The notes below the pieces were generated by a model. It saw only the letters and a list, made by a program, of their open reading frames with translations, did not search any database and was not told where the DNA came from. A stretch of DNA of 37,937 nt from NCBI GenBank assembly GCA_016184045.1, contig JACPDM010000003.1, forward strand, positions 1 to 37,937, given 5' to 3'. Numbering within the stretch: position 1 is the first letter of the stretch; each line of letters opens with the position of its first letter. The translations under genes and the position numbers were made by a program. Source of the stretch: Micavibrio aeruginosavorus. GTDB taxonomy: Bacteria; Pseudomonadota; Alphaproteobacteria; Micavibrionales; Micavibrionaceae. Of this stretch, positions 8,217 through 18,849 are shown one piece after another.

Positions 8217-10475
8217 TTATTCGAACCGCGGCGATTTCGGGAAGCCGTTGGGGGGAAGTTTTCCGGTTTGCGCGCGTTCGCCGACCCACGGCTTGATATC
8301 GACCTTTTTGTCCGCCCCGGCCGAGCGATAGGTAAAGCCCTGCTTCATGTTGAAGGTCTTGATGTCGGCGAGCGTGCCGTCCTTGAATTTTTGCAGGATC
8401 ACACCCTTGCCCCTCGTCATCTCCGGCACTTCGGAGAGCTTGAAGACCAGCATCTTGCGGTTCGTTCCGATGGTGGCGACGTGGTCGTGGCCGGGGGCGA
8501 CGATGGTGCAGATTTTCGCTTCGCTTTTCTCATCGACATTCAGAATCTGCTTGCCGTTCTTGGTCTGGGCCAGAACGTCGTCGCTGGAGACGACAAAACC
8601 GTGGCCGCTGTCGCTCGCCAGCAGGAATTTGATCCCCGGCGTATGTACCATGACCATCAATATGTCGGCATCGTTGGGCAGGTCGATCATCAGGCGCACC
8701 GGCTCGCCGAAGCCGCGCCCGGGCGGCAGCTTGTCGCCGCTGATGGTATAAAAACGCCCGTTGGTGGCGAAGAGGACGAATTTGTCCGTCGTCTGCCCCT
8801 CGACCACGAAGCGGCCCTTGTCGCCTTCCTTGTAGCTGAGGGCTTTGGGATCGTGCTCATGCCCCTTCATCGCCTTGATCCAGCCCTTGGCGGAGAGGAC
8901 CAGCGTGATCGGCTCGCGCTCCATCTCGGTGATCGCCTCGACAAGATTTTCGATGGCAGCGAGCGCCGGAGCCTTGCCGATTTCGGTGCGGCGCTTGCCA
9001 AGCGGCGTGGACGGGCCGTAAAGCTCCCGCACGTCGCCGATCTGCTTTTTGATCGCGGTCCATTGCCGCGCCTCGGATTTCAGCAGCGCCTGAAGGGAGT
9101 CGCGCTCCTTGCTTAAAGAGTCATGCTCCTTCTTGATCTCGATTTCCTCGAGCCTGCGCAGGGAGCGCAGGCGCATGTTCAAAATCGCCTCGGCCTGAAC
9201 GTCGGTAAGGCCGAATTTTTTCATCAGCTTCGGCTTCGGTTCATCCTCGGTGCGGATGATGCGGATGACCTCGTCGATGTTGAGATAGACGATCAAATAG
9301 CCTTCCAGCACTTCAAGGCGGTGCAAAACAGCCTCGAGCCGGTGCTGCGTGCGGCGGACCAGAACTTCTTGGCGGTGGTTGAGCCAGCATTGCAGAACCT
9401 CTTTGAGGTTCATCACCTTCGGCGTCACGCCCTGATCCAGCACGTTCATGTTGAGGCTGAAGCGCGTTTCAAGATCGCAGCTGCGGAACAGGCTTTCCAT
9501 CAGCAGTTCCGGCTCGACATTGCGGCTCTTGGGCACGAGGACAAGGCGCACGTCTTCGGCGCTTTCATCGCGCACGTCGTCGAGCAGCGGCAGTTTCTTG
9601 GCGTGAATCAGCTCGGCGATTTTTTCGATCAGTTTCGATTTCTGCACCTGATACGGGATCTCGGTGACGATAATCTGATACGCACTGCCCTTGGTTTCTT
9701 CCTTCTTCCAGCGCGCGCGCAGGCGGAACGATCCGCGCCCGGTCCTGTAGGCCTCAAGGATGTTTTCCTTCGGCTCGACCAGAATGCCGCCTGTCGGGAA
9801 ATCCGGGCCTTTGACGTGCTTCATCAATTCATCGACGCTGGCGTCCTTTTCCAGCATCAGCAGCATGGCGTCGCACAGCTCCGCCACATTATGCGGCGGG
9901 ATGTTGGTGGCCATGCCGACCGCAATCCCCGATGCGCCGTTGGCAAGCAGATTGGGGAAGTTGGAGGGCATGACGATCGGCTCCGCCCCTTCGCCGTCAT
10001 AGGTCGGGCGGAAATCGACGGCGTTTTCATCGATCCCTTCGAGCAGCAGCACGGATGTCTGGGTCAGGCGGGCTTCGGTGTAACGCATGGCGGCGGCGTT
10101 GTCGCCGTCGATATTGCCGAAATTCCCCTGCCCGTCCACCAGCGGATAGCGCACGGCAAAATCCTGCGCCAGCCGCACCAGCGCGTCATAGACGGACTGG
10201 TCGCCGTGGGGGTGGAATTTACCGATGACATCGCCGACGACGCGGGCGGATTTTTTCGGCCCGTCCTTGGGGTTCAGCTTGAGCTGGTCCATGGCGAAGA
10301 GCAAACGGCGGTGAACGGGTTTCAGGCCGTCGCGCACATCGGGCAGCGAGCGGGCCATGATGGTCGAGAGCGCATAGGACAGATACCGCTCCGACAAAAT
10401 CGTCGTCAGCGGCTGGTCAACAATGATCGATTCAGCAGGTGCAGCCCCGCCCCCGGTGTTTTTCTTGCGTGCCAT
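8217..10475 (-). CDS. parC: DNA topoisomerase IV subunit A
   Basis: 752 aa; [60 protein letters not shown]; length and C-terminus fit ParC rather than GyrA. Confidence 0.95.
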   Translation of the reverse strand: MARKKNTGGGAAPAESIIVDQPLTTILSERYLSYALSTIMARSLPDVRDGLKPVHRRLLFAMDQLKLNPKDGPKKSARVVGDVIGKFHPHGDQSVYDALVRLAQDFAVRYPLVDGQGNFGNIDGDNAAAMRYTEARLTQTSVLLLEGIDENAVDFRPTYDGEGAEPIVMPSNFPNLLANGASGIAVGMATNIPPHNVAELCDAMLLMLEKDASVDELMKHVKGPDFPTGGILVEPKENILEAYRTGRGSFRLRARWKKEETKGSAYQIIVTEIPYQVQKSKLIEKIAELIHAKKLPLLDDVRDESAEDVRLVLVPKSRNVEPELLMESLFRSCDLETRFSLNMNVLDQGVTPKVMNLKEVLQCWLNHRQEVLVRRTQHRLEAVLHRLEVLEGYLIVYLNIDEVIRIIRTEDEPKPKLMKKFGLTDVQAEAILNMRLRSLRRLEEIEIKKEHDSLSKERDSLQALLKSEARQWTAIKKQIGDVRELYGPSTPLGKRRTEIGKAPALAAIENLVEAITEMEREPITLVLSAKGWIKAMKGHEHDPKALSYKEGDKGRFVVEGQTTDKFVLFATNGRFYTISGDKLPPGRGFGEPVRLMIDLPNDADILMVMVHTPGIKFLLASDSGHGFVVSSDDVLAQTKNGKQILNVDEKSEAKICTIVAPGHDHVATIGTNRKMLVFKLSEVPEMTRGKGVILQKFKDGTLADIKTFNMKQGFTYRSAGADKKVDIKPWVGERAQTGKLPPNGFPKSPRFE

Positions 10476-10484
10476 GGGGCGAAT

Positions 10485-11252
10485 TTAAGCGGTTTGGCCG
10501 GAGAAAACCATAGGGTTTCCGCCGTTTTCCAAGGTTTTTTTCAATCTTTCCTGAAACCGCAGCCGCGGCTCCGGCACGCCTTTCGTGTGCTGGGCGAAAA
10601 CCCAGTGTTCGAGGAAATGCCCGATCATCTCAAGCCCGCGCAGGGTTTCCGCATCGTCGATCTTCGATCCGCCGGGCTTGAGGAAATCGGGCAAGGGCAG
10701 GAGTTTGTCTTTATAGGGCTCTGCCTTCTCCGCGCTCACCGCCCGGCCCGATTTCGGGCTGACATAGGCGAGCGTCGCGGTATCACCGCCTGCAGCGCAT
10801 TTGTTCAATTCCAGCCCGAACCCCAGTTCGCGCATGAACGCGATTTCCCACAGGATATAGGCAGGCCCCCAGACCTCCCCGTCCAGCGCCTCGATCAGGG
10901 CGAGAAGACCGTGGAACAGGCCGGGATGCGCCTCGCGCTCCGGCAGGGAAACATCGCACAGGCTGCATGCGGAGATCAGCGCCGCAAGTCGCAGCGGGTC
11001 TTGCATCAACGGCGCGACCAGCGCGCGCTCCGGCTCGATGACAAAAGCCCCAAGATGATCCGAGAGCCGCGACGACCACGCGGCGGAGACAAGATTGCCC
11101 GGTTCGGCCACGCCGCGCAGTTTCGAGGACGCGATGCCGCGCACATACCCGGCATGGCGGCCATAGTTTTCGGTCAGCAGGCTGACCACCGCGCCGCTTT
11201 CGCCATGCGGGCGCACGGACAGCACAATCCCGCGATCACACCAGTTTTCCAT
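10485..11252 (-). CDS. recO: DNA repair protein RecO
   Basis: MENWCDRGIVLSVRPHGESGAVVSLLTENYGRHAGYVRGIAS..., 255 aa. Confidence 0.9.
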   Translation of the reverse strand: MENWCDRGIVLSVRPHGESGAVVSLLTENYGRHAGYVRGIASSKLRGVAEPGNLVSAAWSSRLSDHLGAFVIEPERALVAPLMQDPLRLAALISACSLCDVSLPEREAHPGLFHGLLALIEALDGEVWGPAYILWEIAFMRELGFGLELNKCAAGGDTATLAYVSPKSGRAVSAEKAEPYKDKLLPLPDFLKPGGSKIDDAETLRGLEMIGHFLEHWVFAQHTKGVPEPRLRFQERLKKTLENGGNPMVFSGQTA

Positions 11253-11290
11253 GAGATGGATTATAAAGACTTTTCAGGGCCGCCGGTATT

Positions 11291-11626
11291 TTATACTTCG
11301 GGCGCGCCCGGATGTTGCCGCCGATAAGTGTCCACCGTCGTCGGCCCGTGCCCGGGTTCGGGTAAAAGTCCCTTGATGCTGGATTTGATGCCCTCTGCGG
11401 CTTCGGTAAATGCGCTTTTTACCTGGGTTTTCAGTTCATCGGCCCGGTCTAGCCAGCTTTCCTGCTTTTTCGGTACGGCCGCCGCTTCCGGGACGGTGTC
11501 AGGCTTTGTAGCAAAGCGTTGCTGGTATTCGGCCGCGCGCCGCTCCGCGTTCAGCTTGTTTTGCTCGGCAATCCAGGCCTGCCGTCCAGCATCGTCGGCA
11601 GGCGGCGGCTTAACGGGCTCTACCAT
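11291..11626 (-). CDS. hypothetical protein
   Basis: Charged/proline-rich ~111 aa ORF just upstream of recO on the same strand; ATG at 11626. Confidence 0.5.
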   Translation of the reverse strand: MVEPVKPPPADDAGRQAWIAEQNKLNAERRAAEYQQRFATKPDTVPEAAAVPKKQESWLDRADELKTQVKSAFTEAAEGIKSSIKGLLPEPGHGPTTVDTYRRQHPGAPEV

Positions 11627-11686
11627 CAATCCCCACTGTAGTATTATGAAATATAGATACAGATTAGCCGCAGAGCATTAAGATCC

Positions 11687-11720
11687 TGTTAAAAAGGCCC
11701 CGGAAAGGGCCTTTTTAACA
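11687..11720. terminator. bidirectional intrinsic terminator
   Basis: Perfect 14-bp inverted repeat TGTTAAAAAGGCCC-CGGAAA-GGGCCTTTTTAACA just downstream of the gene ending at 11740. Confidence 0.85.
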
Positions 11721-11739
11721 GCTTGATTCAACACGAGCC

Positions 11740-12348
11740 CTACCAGTGGCGGATCTTGCCGGTATCGACATGGACGAAGTCGCTTTTGGGATAATAACCG
11801 ACCCCTCCGGCGCGCATGTCGATGGCGATGTCGCGGATGCGGCGAGTGGAATACCCGGGCAGCCGCAGATCAATCGCCTGCCCCACCATGTGCAGGGAGT
11901 TTTTGGCGACTCCGCTCCTGCTGCTGGCATTGCGGAGCATCTTGTTGGTCTTGGGCGAACGATAGCCGGAGAGAATTTCCATCGGCGTGTTTTTTTGCCC
12001 GATGCGCTGCTGGAGCATATAGACGATATCAATCGCGCGCGGATCGATGGGGAATTCCTCCCCGGTGCGAAAATCGCGCAAGGTATAATTGATCCGGCTG
12101 AAAGCGTCCGGCAGGTATTTATTGCCCACACGGTAGACGCCGTTGAAGCTGTCACCCGTATGCGCGTTGCGGAAGGAGATCTTGAAGGAGCCGTTTTCCG
12201 GCATCCGCATCCCTGCAAAAGCAGGAGGGGCCATCATTGTAACGATCCCGGTCCCCATTGCGACCAGCCCTGATTTCAGAAAACCCCGGCGGTCAAGCCA
12301 CGGCAGATCAAAAGACGCCTGCCCGGCCTCGGTTTGGTTAAAAGGCAT
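11740..12348 (-). CDS. YcbK/DUF882 family (M15-like murein endopeptidase), Tat-exported
   Basis: Twin-arginine motif DRRGFLKSG; ILSGYRSPKTNKMLR, VAKNSLHMVGQAIDLRLPG, VGYYPKSDFVHVDTG. Confidence 0.85.
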   Translation of the reverse strand: MPFNQTEAGQASFDLPWLDRRGFLKSGLVAMGTGIVTMMAPPAFAGMRMPENGSFKISFRNAHTGDSFNGVYRVGNKYLPDAFSRINYTLRDFRTGEEFPIDPRAIDIVYMLQQRIGQKNTPMEILSGYRSPKTNKMLRNASSRSGVAKNSLHMVGQAIDLRLPGYSTRRIRDIAIDMRAGGVGYYPKSDFVHVDTGKIRHW

Positions 12349-12547
12349 TCAAAAACCTTTTTGTTGTTTCAACGCATCGTGATTTTGAAGTGGGAAGGAT
12401 TAGACGGATTCGCGCAGGAGGTAAAGCCCTGCACAATAAGTGTAGGGTTTCCAGTCCCTTAAGGCAAATGTTAACGCCTTAAATTTTAACGAACGGACGC
12501 GTCAATTCCGGTGCTGGCCAGTTTAACGCTTGACTCATCGAGAATAT

Positions 12548-14206
12548 TTAAAACTGTGAGGGATAGACCAGACGACCCTCGTTATCCTGCCAGATGGTCT
12601 GGTACAGGATAAAGACGGGAATCTTTTCTGCCGCGGTGACCTCGGAGGTCTTGCCCGAGTCGATCAGCGCATTCCGGCGCGCCTCGGACCAGCCGTCATT
12701 GTCATGCAGAATAAAGTCGGCGATTTTCTCCGGCTCCGACAGGCGGATGCACCCGGAACTGGCCGCCCGGCTCGGCTTTTTGAAATATTCCGGCGCGTTC
12801 GTATCATGCAGGTAGATATCGAACGGATTGTCCATCAGCACGCGGATGCGGCCCAGCGCGTTATTGTCTCCCGCCGCCTGCACCATGCGCAGGCTTTTCA
12901 GGTCCTCGCGGGTTACGGTCGTCCAGTCGATGGCGGTCGAATCCAGCGTGATGCGCTGGCCATCGACGATCTGATAGACGTCGATCCCCTTGTTCGCCAG
13001 ATAGGCCGGGTCCTCGATCAGCTTGGGCAGGAAGTCCTTGGCCTTGATGGTGGGCGGGACCGTCCATTTCGGATTGAACCGAACGCCTGTAATTTCGGTG
13101 ATGAAACTTTTGGTCGGGCGTTCCGGGCGACCGACGATCACCGGCATTTCAAACGCGACATTGCCATCCTCGACCGCCCACAGCGTCGCCGACGGAATAT
13201 TGACCAGAACATATTTCTCCGGCTTTTCTTCCTCGATCCACCGCAGACGCTCCAGATTGACGATAATCTGCTCTATTTTGTCCTCGACGCCGGTGTTCAG
13301 CAAGGCAAGGGTCTTGCTGCCGATGATGCCGTCTGCTTCCAGTCCGTTTTCACGCTGGAAATTCATGACGGCGGCGGCCAGTTGATCGTCATATTTGCTT
13401 TCCGGGCCGTAGGCCGGATCATGTTTCAGACCAAGGCGGCCGCGCAGATTGGCAACGCCCTTGTTGAATTCGCCCGGATGCAGCAACGCCCCGCCGAAAG
13501 AAATCGGCAGGAAGCGTTCATAGGCGCGATCCGGATTTTCGGACAGGGCGACAAGCTCTTCCTGAAGACGCGCGTAAAGGGCATCGCGCGGCGCGAAAGA
13601 TTTAAGGATGCCCGCCGGATCGTCACGATCCGCGATGGTATCAAGAACAGGGCGCGCTTCCATCGGTTTGCGCCAGAATCCGGCCTCCTGACGGATGGCG
13701 GCGGGCGGCAGGCGAAAGCCCGTCAAATCATGCACATAACGCGCGACGCCGTCGCTTGCCAGCAATTCAAGCTGCGCCTTTTCGGTCGGCAGCTTCGCAT
13801 GACGCAGGGCCGTGATTTCCCGCACATGATATGTATCGGGGTTGAGGCCATGCCTCCATGATTGCTCCAGAACCGGGAGTATTTCCTCGACCCGTTCATG
13901 GTCGCTGCCCCATGTATCGATCCACAATGTCCTGCCCTCGCGCGCGGCATAAAAATCGCGCAGCGCATCTGCGTCCATGAAGGCGAGCGTGTCAATCCGC
14001 CCCTGCTGGAGCCATGAGGACAGCGACGCCAGAAGCACGCCGCGGCCACCAAGATTGAAAGAAAAGAAATCCGCCGAAACGGGCCCGGAGATCGCACTGC
14101 CGCTCTTCTCCGCGACCGCGTGCGCCGTCAGCCCGAAACCGGTCGATGCGGTTACGGCGGTAATCAGCAAAAGCTTGGTCAAACGGAAAAAACGTATGGA
14201 GGGCAT
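12548..14206 (-). CDS. L,D-transpeptidase, YcbB/LdtD family
   Basis: 552 aa; PG-binding segment (FQRENGLEADGIIGSKTLALLN) and YkuD motif HDTNAPEYFKKPSRAASSGCIRLSEP; sits next to the YcbK homologue as in E. coli ycbB-ycbK. Confidence 0.9.
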   Translation of the reverse strand: MPSIRFFRLTKLLLITAVTASTGFGLTAHAVAEKSGSAISGPVSADFFSFNLGGRGVLLASLSSWLQQGRIDTLAFMDADALRDFYAAREGRTLWIDTWGSDHERVEEILPVLEQSWRHGLNPDTYHVREITALRHAKLPTEKAQLELLASDGVARYVHDLTGFRLPPAAIRQEAGFWRKPMEARPVLDTIADRDDPAGILKSFAPRDALYARLQEELVALSENPDRAYERFLPISFGGALLHPGEFNKGVANLRGRLGLKHDPAYGPESKYDDQLAAAVMNFQRENGLEADGIIGSKTLALLNTGVEDKIEQIIVNLERLRWIEEEKPEKYVLVNIPSATLWAVEDGNVAFEMPVIVGRPERPTKSFITEITGVRFNPKWTVPPTIKAKDFLPKLIEDPAYLANKGIDVYQIVDGQRITLDSTAIDWTTVTREDLKSLRMVQAAGDNNALGRIRVLMDNPFDIYLHDTNAPEYFKKPSRAASSGCIRLSEPEKIADFILHDNDGWSEARRNALIDSGKTSEVTAAEKIPVFILYQTIWQDNEGRLVYPSQF

Positions 14207-14464
14207 GTTCTAATTCCCCTGATTCTAACCCAGTTTCATTGTCCCGCCAAACCGTTAAGAGATGTTTAGCGGCGGGGGCCGGCAGGGATTCCGTATGCGG
14301 GAACTTTTCCGACCCTTTAAATATGAAAACCCTATGCGCGCCGGAACACCCCCTTACCGCCTTGTTTTTTCAAGGAAATCGGGTCCGCTATACGGGTTGC
14401 AAAACCCGGCTCTGTCACGACGGGGAAACACTGGACATGAAAAAATATAAAAGCGCCCGGCAGC

Positions 14465-15016
14465 CTATGTCGTGCGGGCTTTTTCAATCGCCTTGCGGAA
14501 CTTGATCGGATCTTCGAGCGGAGGAAGGATGACCTCCCCCACCCCCATGCCGCGCACCATGATGCGGCCATAGTTGAAAATGCGGCCCAGAACAGTCTGG
14601 AGGACATTGACGCCCTCGATACGGTCGATGCTCATCTCACCGACATAACGGGCGACAAGGCCGCGCTTGTAGATGAGGCGCGACGTCGTGACGGCAATCT
14701 CCGTCGTGGCCTTGACCACCATCATATGCGCGAAACGGAAGACGCCCATCACGAACATGAAAAACGCCAGCAAGCGAATACCGGGATGAAGCTCCCGGAT
14801 TTTTCCGATCAGGCTGTCGCTCAGGAACATGTAGGGTTTGTGCGTGATCATCGGCCAGATATTTTCAAGGAAGTAAACCGAGCCGATCACGATGACGACC
14901 GCGCCGACGATGCCCCAGACAATCGCCATGACGGCCTGAATGTTATACATCCAGTGGAACCGCCCGATATTGATCAGTTCTTCATCCGGAGTGAGGGACT
15001 GCTGGACATATAACAC
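14465..15016 (-). CDS. PH domain-containing membrane protein (YdbS/bPH2-like)
   Basis: Two TM segments then TTEIAVTTSRLIYKRGLVARYVGEMSIDRIEGVNVLQTVLGRIFNYG. Confidence 0.8.
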   Translation of the reverse strand: MLYVQQSLTPDEELINIGRFHWMYNIQAVMAIVWGIVGAVVIVIGSVYFLENIWPMITHKPYMFLSDSLIGKIRELHPGIRLLAFFMFVMGVFRFAHMMVVKATTEIAVTTSRLIYKRGLVARYVGEMSIDRIEGVNVLQTVLGRIFNYGRIMVRGMGVGEVILPPLEDPIKFRKAIEKARTT

Positions 15017-15022
15017 GGCGGA

Positions 15023-16108
15023 TCAATCTCCCAGGGAAATACCGAGCGCTCTTGCAGTATGCACCAAGGGGCTGTTCAAATCTACATCCTGATAGGCCTT
15101 GATGGCGTCTTCGATGGCGACGTCCACGACTTCCCGGTTCTGCCAGGCCACCATGCGCCCGCATTTGCTCTGCCGCTGCCGGATCAGTTCCACCGCCTTG
15201 ACCCCGAAGGCCGAGGCCAGCAGGCGGTCATTATAGGTCGGGGGGCTGCCGCGCTGGACATGGCCCAGAACAGTGACGCGGGTCTCGGAGCCCGTCGATT
15301 CCGCCAGTTTCGCACCGATATAGTTGCCGATGCCGCCATAACGTTTCTGCCCGTCGCTGTAGGATACCTCGAATTTCGAGCCATCCACGGTCTTGACCGC
15401 CTCCGACACGACGACAAGGCCGAAATTGCGGCCCGATTCCTTGACCGCGCGGATTTTCGCGGCAATGTTCTCGATGCTGTATTTGATTTCCGGAATAAGG
15501 ATCACATCCGCACCGCCCGCGATCCCGGCGGCCAGCGCGATATGTCCGGCGTCACGGCCCATGACCTCAAGGATCATGATGCGGTCATGGCTAGCCGCCG
15601 TCGGCTGAAGCCGGTCCAAAGCTTCGGTCGCCACGGCCACCGCCGTATCGAAGCCGACCGATGTTTCCGTCATGCCGATGTCGTTGTCGATGGTCTTGGG
15701 GATGCCGACCATGTTGATCCCGCCCTGCTTGGCAAGACGCGAGAGAATGGCAAAACTGCCGTCGCCGCCGATACCGATAACAGCGTCGAGATTAAGCGCC
15801 TTGAACCCGGCGACGATCTCGCCCGAACGGTCTTTGACGCTGCCGTCCGGCATGGGGAAAGCAAACGGGTTGCCCTTGTTGGTCGTTCCCAGAATCGTGC
15901 CGCCCTGCCGCAGCAGAATGCCGTCAAATTCATTCGGCGTCAGGACGCGGTATTGCGGCGGATGGACCAGCAGCCCCGCGGTACCGTCCTGAATGCCGAC
16001 AACGTCCCATCCAAGATGATGCGCGCTATGAACCACCGCGCGAATGACCGCATTCAGGCCCGCACAGTCGCCGCCGCTTGTCAGAATGCCGATACGCTTC
16101 TTCGCCAT
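15023..16108 (-). CDS. pfkA: 6-phosphofructokinase (group III-like)
   Basis: MAKKRIGILTSGGDCAGLNAVIRAV, IGIGGDGSFAIL, GIPKTIDNDIGMTETSVGFDTAV; internal ATG at 16108 preferred over the longer ORF. Confidence 0.9.
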   Translation of the reverse strand: MAKKRIGILTSGGDCAGLNAVIRAVVHSAHHLGWDVVGIQDGTAGLLVHPPQYRVLTPNEFDGILLRQGGTILGTTNKGNPFAFPMPDGSVKDRSGEIVAGFKALNLDAVIGIGGDGSFAILSRLAKQGGINMVGIPKTIDNDIGMTETSVGFDTAVAVATEALDRLQPTAASHDRIMILEVMGRDAGHIALAAGIAGGADVILIPEIKYSIENIAAKIRAVKESGRNFGLVVVSEAVKTVDGSKFEVSYSDGQKRYGGIGNYIGAKLAESTGSETRVTVLGHVQRGSPPTYNDRLLASAFGVKAVELIRQRQSKCGRMVAWQNREVVDVAIEDAIKAYQDVDLNSPLVHTARALGISLGD

Positions 16109-16271
16109 TTCGATTTTTCCTTTAAATTCAGATGGATAAACACAAACCCTCGGGCGCAGTATGGACCAAGGCGGTTTCACGGTCAATCACCCGCGCAAAA
16201 GCCAAATTCCGTTTATCAAACAAGTCGCTATCTGGTAGAATAGATTCCTCGGGAAGGAATTATACGTAGTT

Positions 16272-16472
16272 ATGGAAGATATCGAATCGCTCCGCGAAAA
16301 GCTGATCGAGCTGCAGCGCGAACACCAGGATCTCGACGATGTCATTGACCGGCTGTCCTCACACCAGCCGGTCGATTTTCTGCAATTGCAGCGCCTGAAG
16401 AAGCGCAAATTGCAGCTCAAGGACATGATCCAGAAAATCGAAAGCCAGCTCCTGCCCGACATCATTGCCTGA
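16272..16472 (+). CDS. DUF465 (YdcH) family small protein
   Basis: 66 aa [28 protein letters not shown]...[18 protein letters not shown]. Confidence 0.85.
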   Translation: MEDIESLREKLIELQREHQDLDDVIDRLSSHQPVDFLQLQRLKKRKLQLKDMIQKIESQLLPDIIA

Positions 16473-16485
16473 AGGAAACAACCGG

Positions 16486-16980
16486 ATGACCGGATTATCA
16501 GATCATCCGTTGATTGGTATCATCATGGGTTCCCAGTCGGACTGGGACACGATGAAGACGGCATCGGGCGTGCTGACCGAATTCGGCGTACCGCATGAAA
16601 CCCATATCGTTTCCGCGCACCGCACACCCGACAGATTGTTTGATTACGCGAAGGGCGCAAAAGAGCGCGGCCTGAAAATCATTATCGCCGGCGCGGGCGG
16701 CGCGGCGCATCTGCCCGGCATGTGCGCGAGCATGACCCCCCTGCCTGTTCTTGGCGTACCGGTCGAGAGTAAAACGCTCAAAGGCCTTGATAGCCTTCTT
16801 TCCATCGCGCAGATGCCCGCGGGCATTCCCGTCGGCACGCTGGCCGTAGGTCAGGCCGGGGCGACGAACGCAGCCCTGCTCGCCATCTCCATTCTGGCGC
16901 TCAATGATGCGGCACTGGCGGAAAAACTTGGCGACTTTCGCGGCAAGCAAACCGCCGCCGTTTCCCAAACCCCGATTTAA
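16486..16980 (+). CDS. purE: 5-(carboxyamino)imidazole ribonucleotide mutase PurE
   Basis: [64 protein letters not shown]. Confidence 0.95.
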   Translation: MTGLSDHPLIGIIMGSQSDWDTMKTASGVLTEFGVPHETHIVSAHRTPDRLFDYAKGAKERGLKIIIAGAGGAAHLPGMCASMTPLPVLGVPVESKTLKGLDSLLSIAQMPAGIPVGTLAVGQAGATNAALLAISILALNDAALAEKLGDFRGKQTAAVSQTPI

Positions 16981-17240
16981 GGGACGATCTTGGCCAGCAA
17001 CACTTTGCCGCGCATCACGGGGTGGACCCGCATATGCATCTGGAATGCCCTGGCATTATTGTAATCGCTTCCCGGCAGATCAACTTCGATATGTGCGGCC
17101 TTGATATCCACATTGGAGACGGTCCCGTTGCATGTCTTGAGCGCACGATCAAGACAATCCAGCGCCTGCTGGTGAACGTCCCGGTTGGTATGCGCAACCG
17201 CCTCGGCAAAATCCCTTGTCGTCGTCAGTGAAATTTTCAT
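16977..17240 (-). CDS. small protein of unknown function, paralogue A
   Basis: 87 aa [19 protein letters not shown]...; aligns over full length with the neighbouring ORF at 17346..17612. Confidence 0.65.
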   Translation of the reverse strand: MKISLTTTRDFAEAVAHTNRDVHQQALDCLDRALKTCNGTVSNVDIKAAHIEVDLPGSDYNNARAFQMHMRVHPVMRGKVLLAKIVP

Positions 17241-17345
17241 GATCCAATGCCTCTGTAAATATGAAACACCCCTCAGGGGAGATACCATAATTCCGAATCC
17301 GCCTGCAGGCAAATAAAAATATCCAACGATGCCGGATTTCCGGGT

Positions 17346-17612
17346 TTAAGGCAGGCGGAAGACCTGCATGACCTGCCGGCGCAGGACATAGTGCATCCGG
17401 ACAAATCCTTCAAATGCCAGCGCCACGTCATCGCTGTCGGGCATTTCGACAGCGATCTCGCCTTTTTCCTGATCGATACGGGTAATATGGGCGGCACAAT
17501 CCTCAAGAATACGATTGAGAACGCCAAATTCCCTGACGGAAATATCCTTGCTCGGGGCAGCGCCAGCAACGGCCTGCGCGAAAGCCTGCGTCGTTGTCAG
17601 AAGCAATTTCAT
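17346..17612 (-). CDS. small protein of unknown function, paralogue B
   Basis: 88 aa MKLLLTTTQAFAQAVAGAAPS...; full-length similarity to the ORF at 16977..17240. Confidence 0.65.
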   Translation of the reverse strand: MKLLLTTTQAFAQAVAGAAPSKDISVREFGVLNRILEDCAAHITRIDQEKGEIAVEMPDSDDVALAFEGFVRMHYVLRRQVMQVFRLP

Positions 17613-17724
17613 CGCACCATCTCCGCAATCAAAATCAAAGCCCCGGACCATAGGCGATTTTTCATACAGATGGCAAGAGATAAACCTTTTGGCCACTACC
17701 CTGCCCCTGTGCCATCATCCGTTC

Positions 17725-18849
17725 ATGGAGATCGTCCCAACAAAAACAATTGGAATTCTGGGCGGCGGGCAGCTCGGGCGCATGACGGCGCTGGCGGCGG
17801 CGCGACTGGGCGTGCGGGTCTGCGCCTATACGGATGAAGAAGACTCCCCCATATCGCAGGTCGTCCCCTTTACCTTCGTCGGGGCTTATAACGACAAAAC
17901 AAAGCTGAAGGAATTCGCCGCCTGCGTCGATGCGATTACCTACGAATTCGAGAACATCCCGGTTGAGACCGTGCGCTTCCTGCAACAGATCAAGCCGGTT
18001 TATCCCGACGACCGCGTGCTGGAAATCGCGCAGCACCGGGCGCGCGAGAAGCAGTTCCTCAACGACATCGGCATCGAAACCGCACGCTGGGCGGCGATCA
18101 CCAAGGCGGGACAGATCGACGTGGCGATGGAGGATTTCGGCATAGACAAGGCGATCCTGAAAACCGCGCGCTTTGGCTATGACGGCAAGGGGCAGGCTTC
18201 CTTCAGCAAGGGGCAGGACGCGCGCACCGCGTGGCGCGAACTGCAAACAACAGAAGCCGTCCTTGAAGAGAAAATCGATTTCGCCTGCGAGATTTCGGTG
18301 ATCGTCGCCCGTGACAAGTTGGGCCAGACCGCGCTTTACGGCCCGATCCTCAACGAGCACAAAAACCATATCCTCGCAAAAAGCACCGTCCCTGCGCCCA
18401 TCCCCGAGCGCGTAGCGGAGAAAGCGCGCAGCCTCACGCATCTTCTGGCCGATGCGGTCGATCTGATCGGGGTTTTGTGCCTTGAGTTTTTTGTCACGTC
18501 GGATGGCCGCCTTCTGGCCAACGAAATCGCGCCGCGCCCGCATAATTCCGGTCACTGGACCATCGAGGCCTGCACCTGCTCGCAGTTCGAGCAGCAGGTC
18601 CGCACCGTCTGCGACATGCAGGTCGGCGCGCCGAACCGCCATGCGGACGCGGTGATGATCAACCTGATCGGCCCGGAGGCCCTGCGCCTCAACCGCTACA
18701 TGGAAATGCCGAACGCCAGCGTCCATCTCTACGGCAAGCTGGAAGCCCGCGAAGGCCGCAAGATGGGGCATGTCACGATCCTGACCCCGAAAAAACAGGA
18801 CGATGCCATCGAATACCGGGAACAAACCCTGAAAAATCAGGCGTCCTAG
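17725..18849 (+). CDS. purK: 5-(carboxyamino)imidazole ribonucleotide synthase PurK
   Basis: IGILGGGQLGRMTALAAARLG, ARFGYDGKGQA, LANEIAPRPHNSGHWTIEAC; ATG at 17725. Confidence 0.95.
   Translation: MEIVPTKTIGILGGGQLGRMTALAAARLGVRVCAYTDEEDSPISQVVPFTFVGAYNDKTKLKEFAACVDAITYEFENIPVETVRFLQQIKPVYPDDRVLEIAQHRAREKQFLNDIGIETARWAAITKAGQIDVAMEDFGIDKAILKTARFGYDGKGQASFSKGQDARTAWRELQTTEAVLEEKIDFACEISVIVARDKLGQTALYGPILNEHKNHILAKSTVPAPIPERVAEKARSLTHLLADAVDLIGVLCLEFFVTSDGRLLANEIAPRPHNSGHWTIEACTCSQFEQQVRTVCDMQVGAPNRHADAVMINLIGPEALRLNRYMEMPNASVHLYGKLEAREGRKMGHVTILTPKKQDDAIEYREQTLKNQAS

Noticed and set aside
9123-11327. 734 aa plus-strand ORF across parC and recO
   Set aside because: Antisense shadow spanning two unrelated housekeeping genes; no protein-like domains seen.
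12459-12482. TTAAGGC-10 nt-GCCTTAA inverted repeat between the L,D-transpeptidase and YcbK-like genes
   Set aside because: Short stem, no U-tract and no clear partner; not strong enough to call a terminator or operator.
14465-16108. Possible regulatory link between the PH-domain gene and pfkA because of the 6-nt gap
   Set aside because: Simple tight operon spacing; nothing unusual beyond adjacency.
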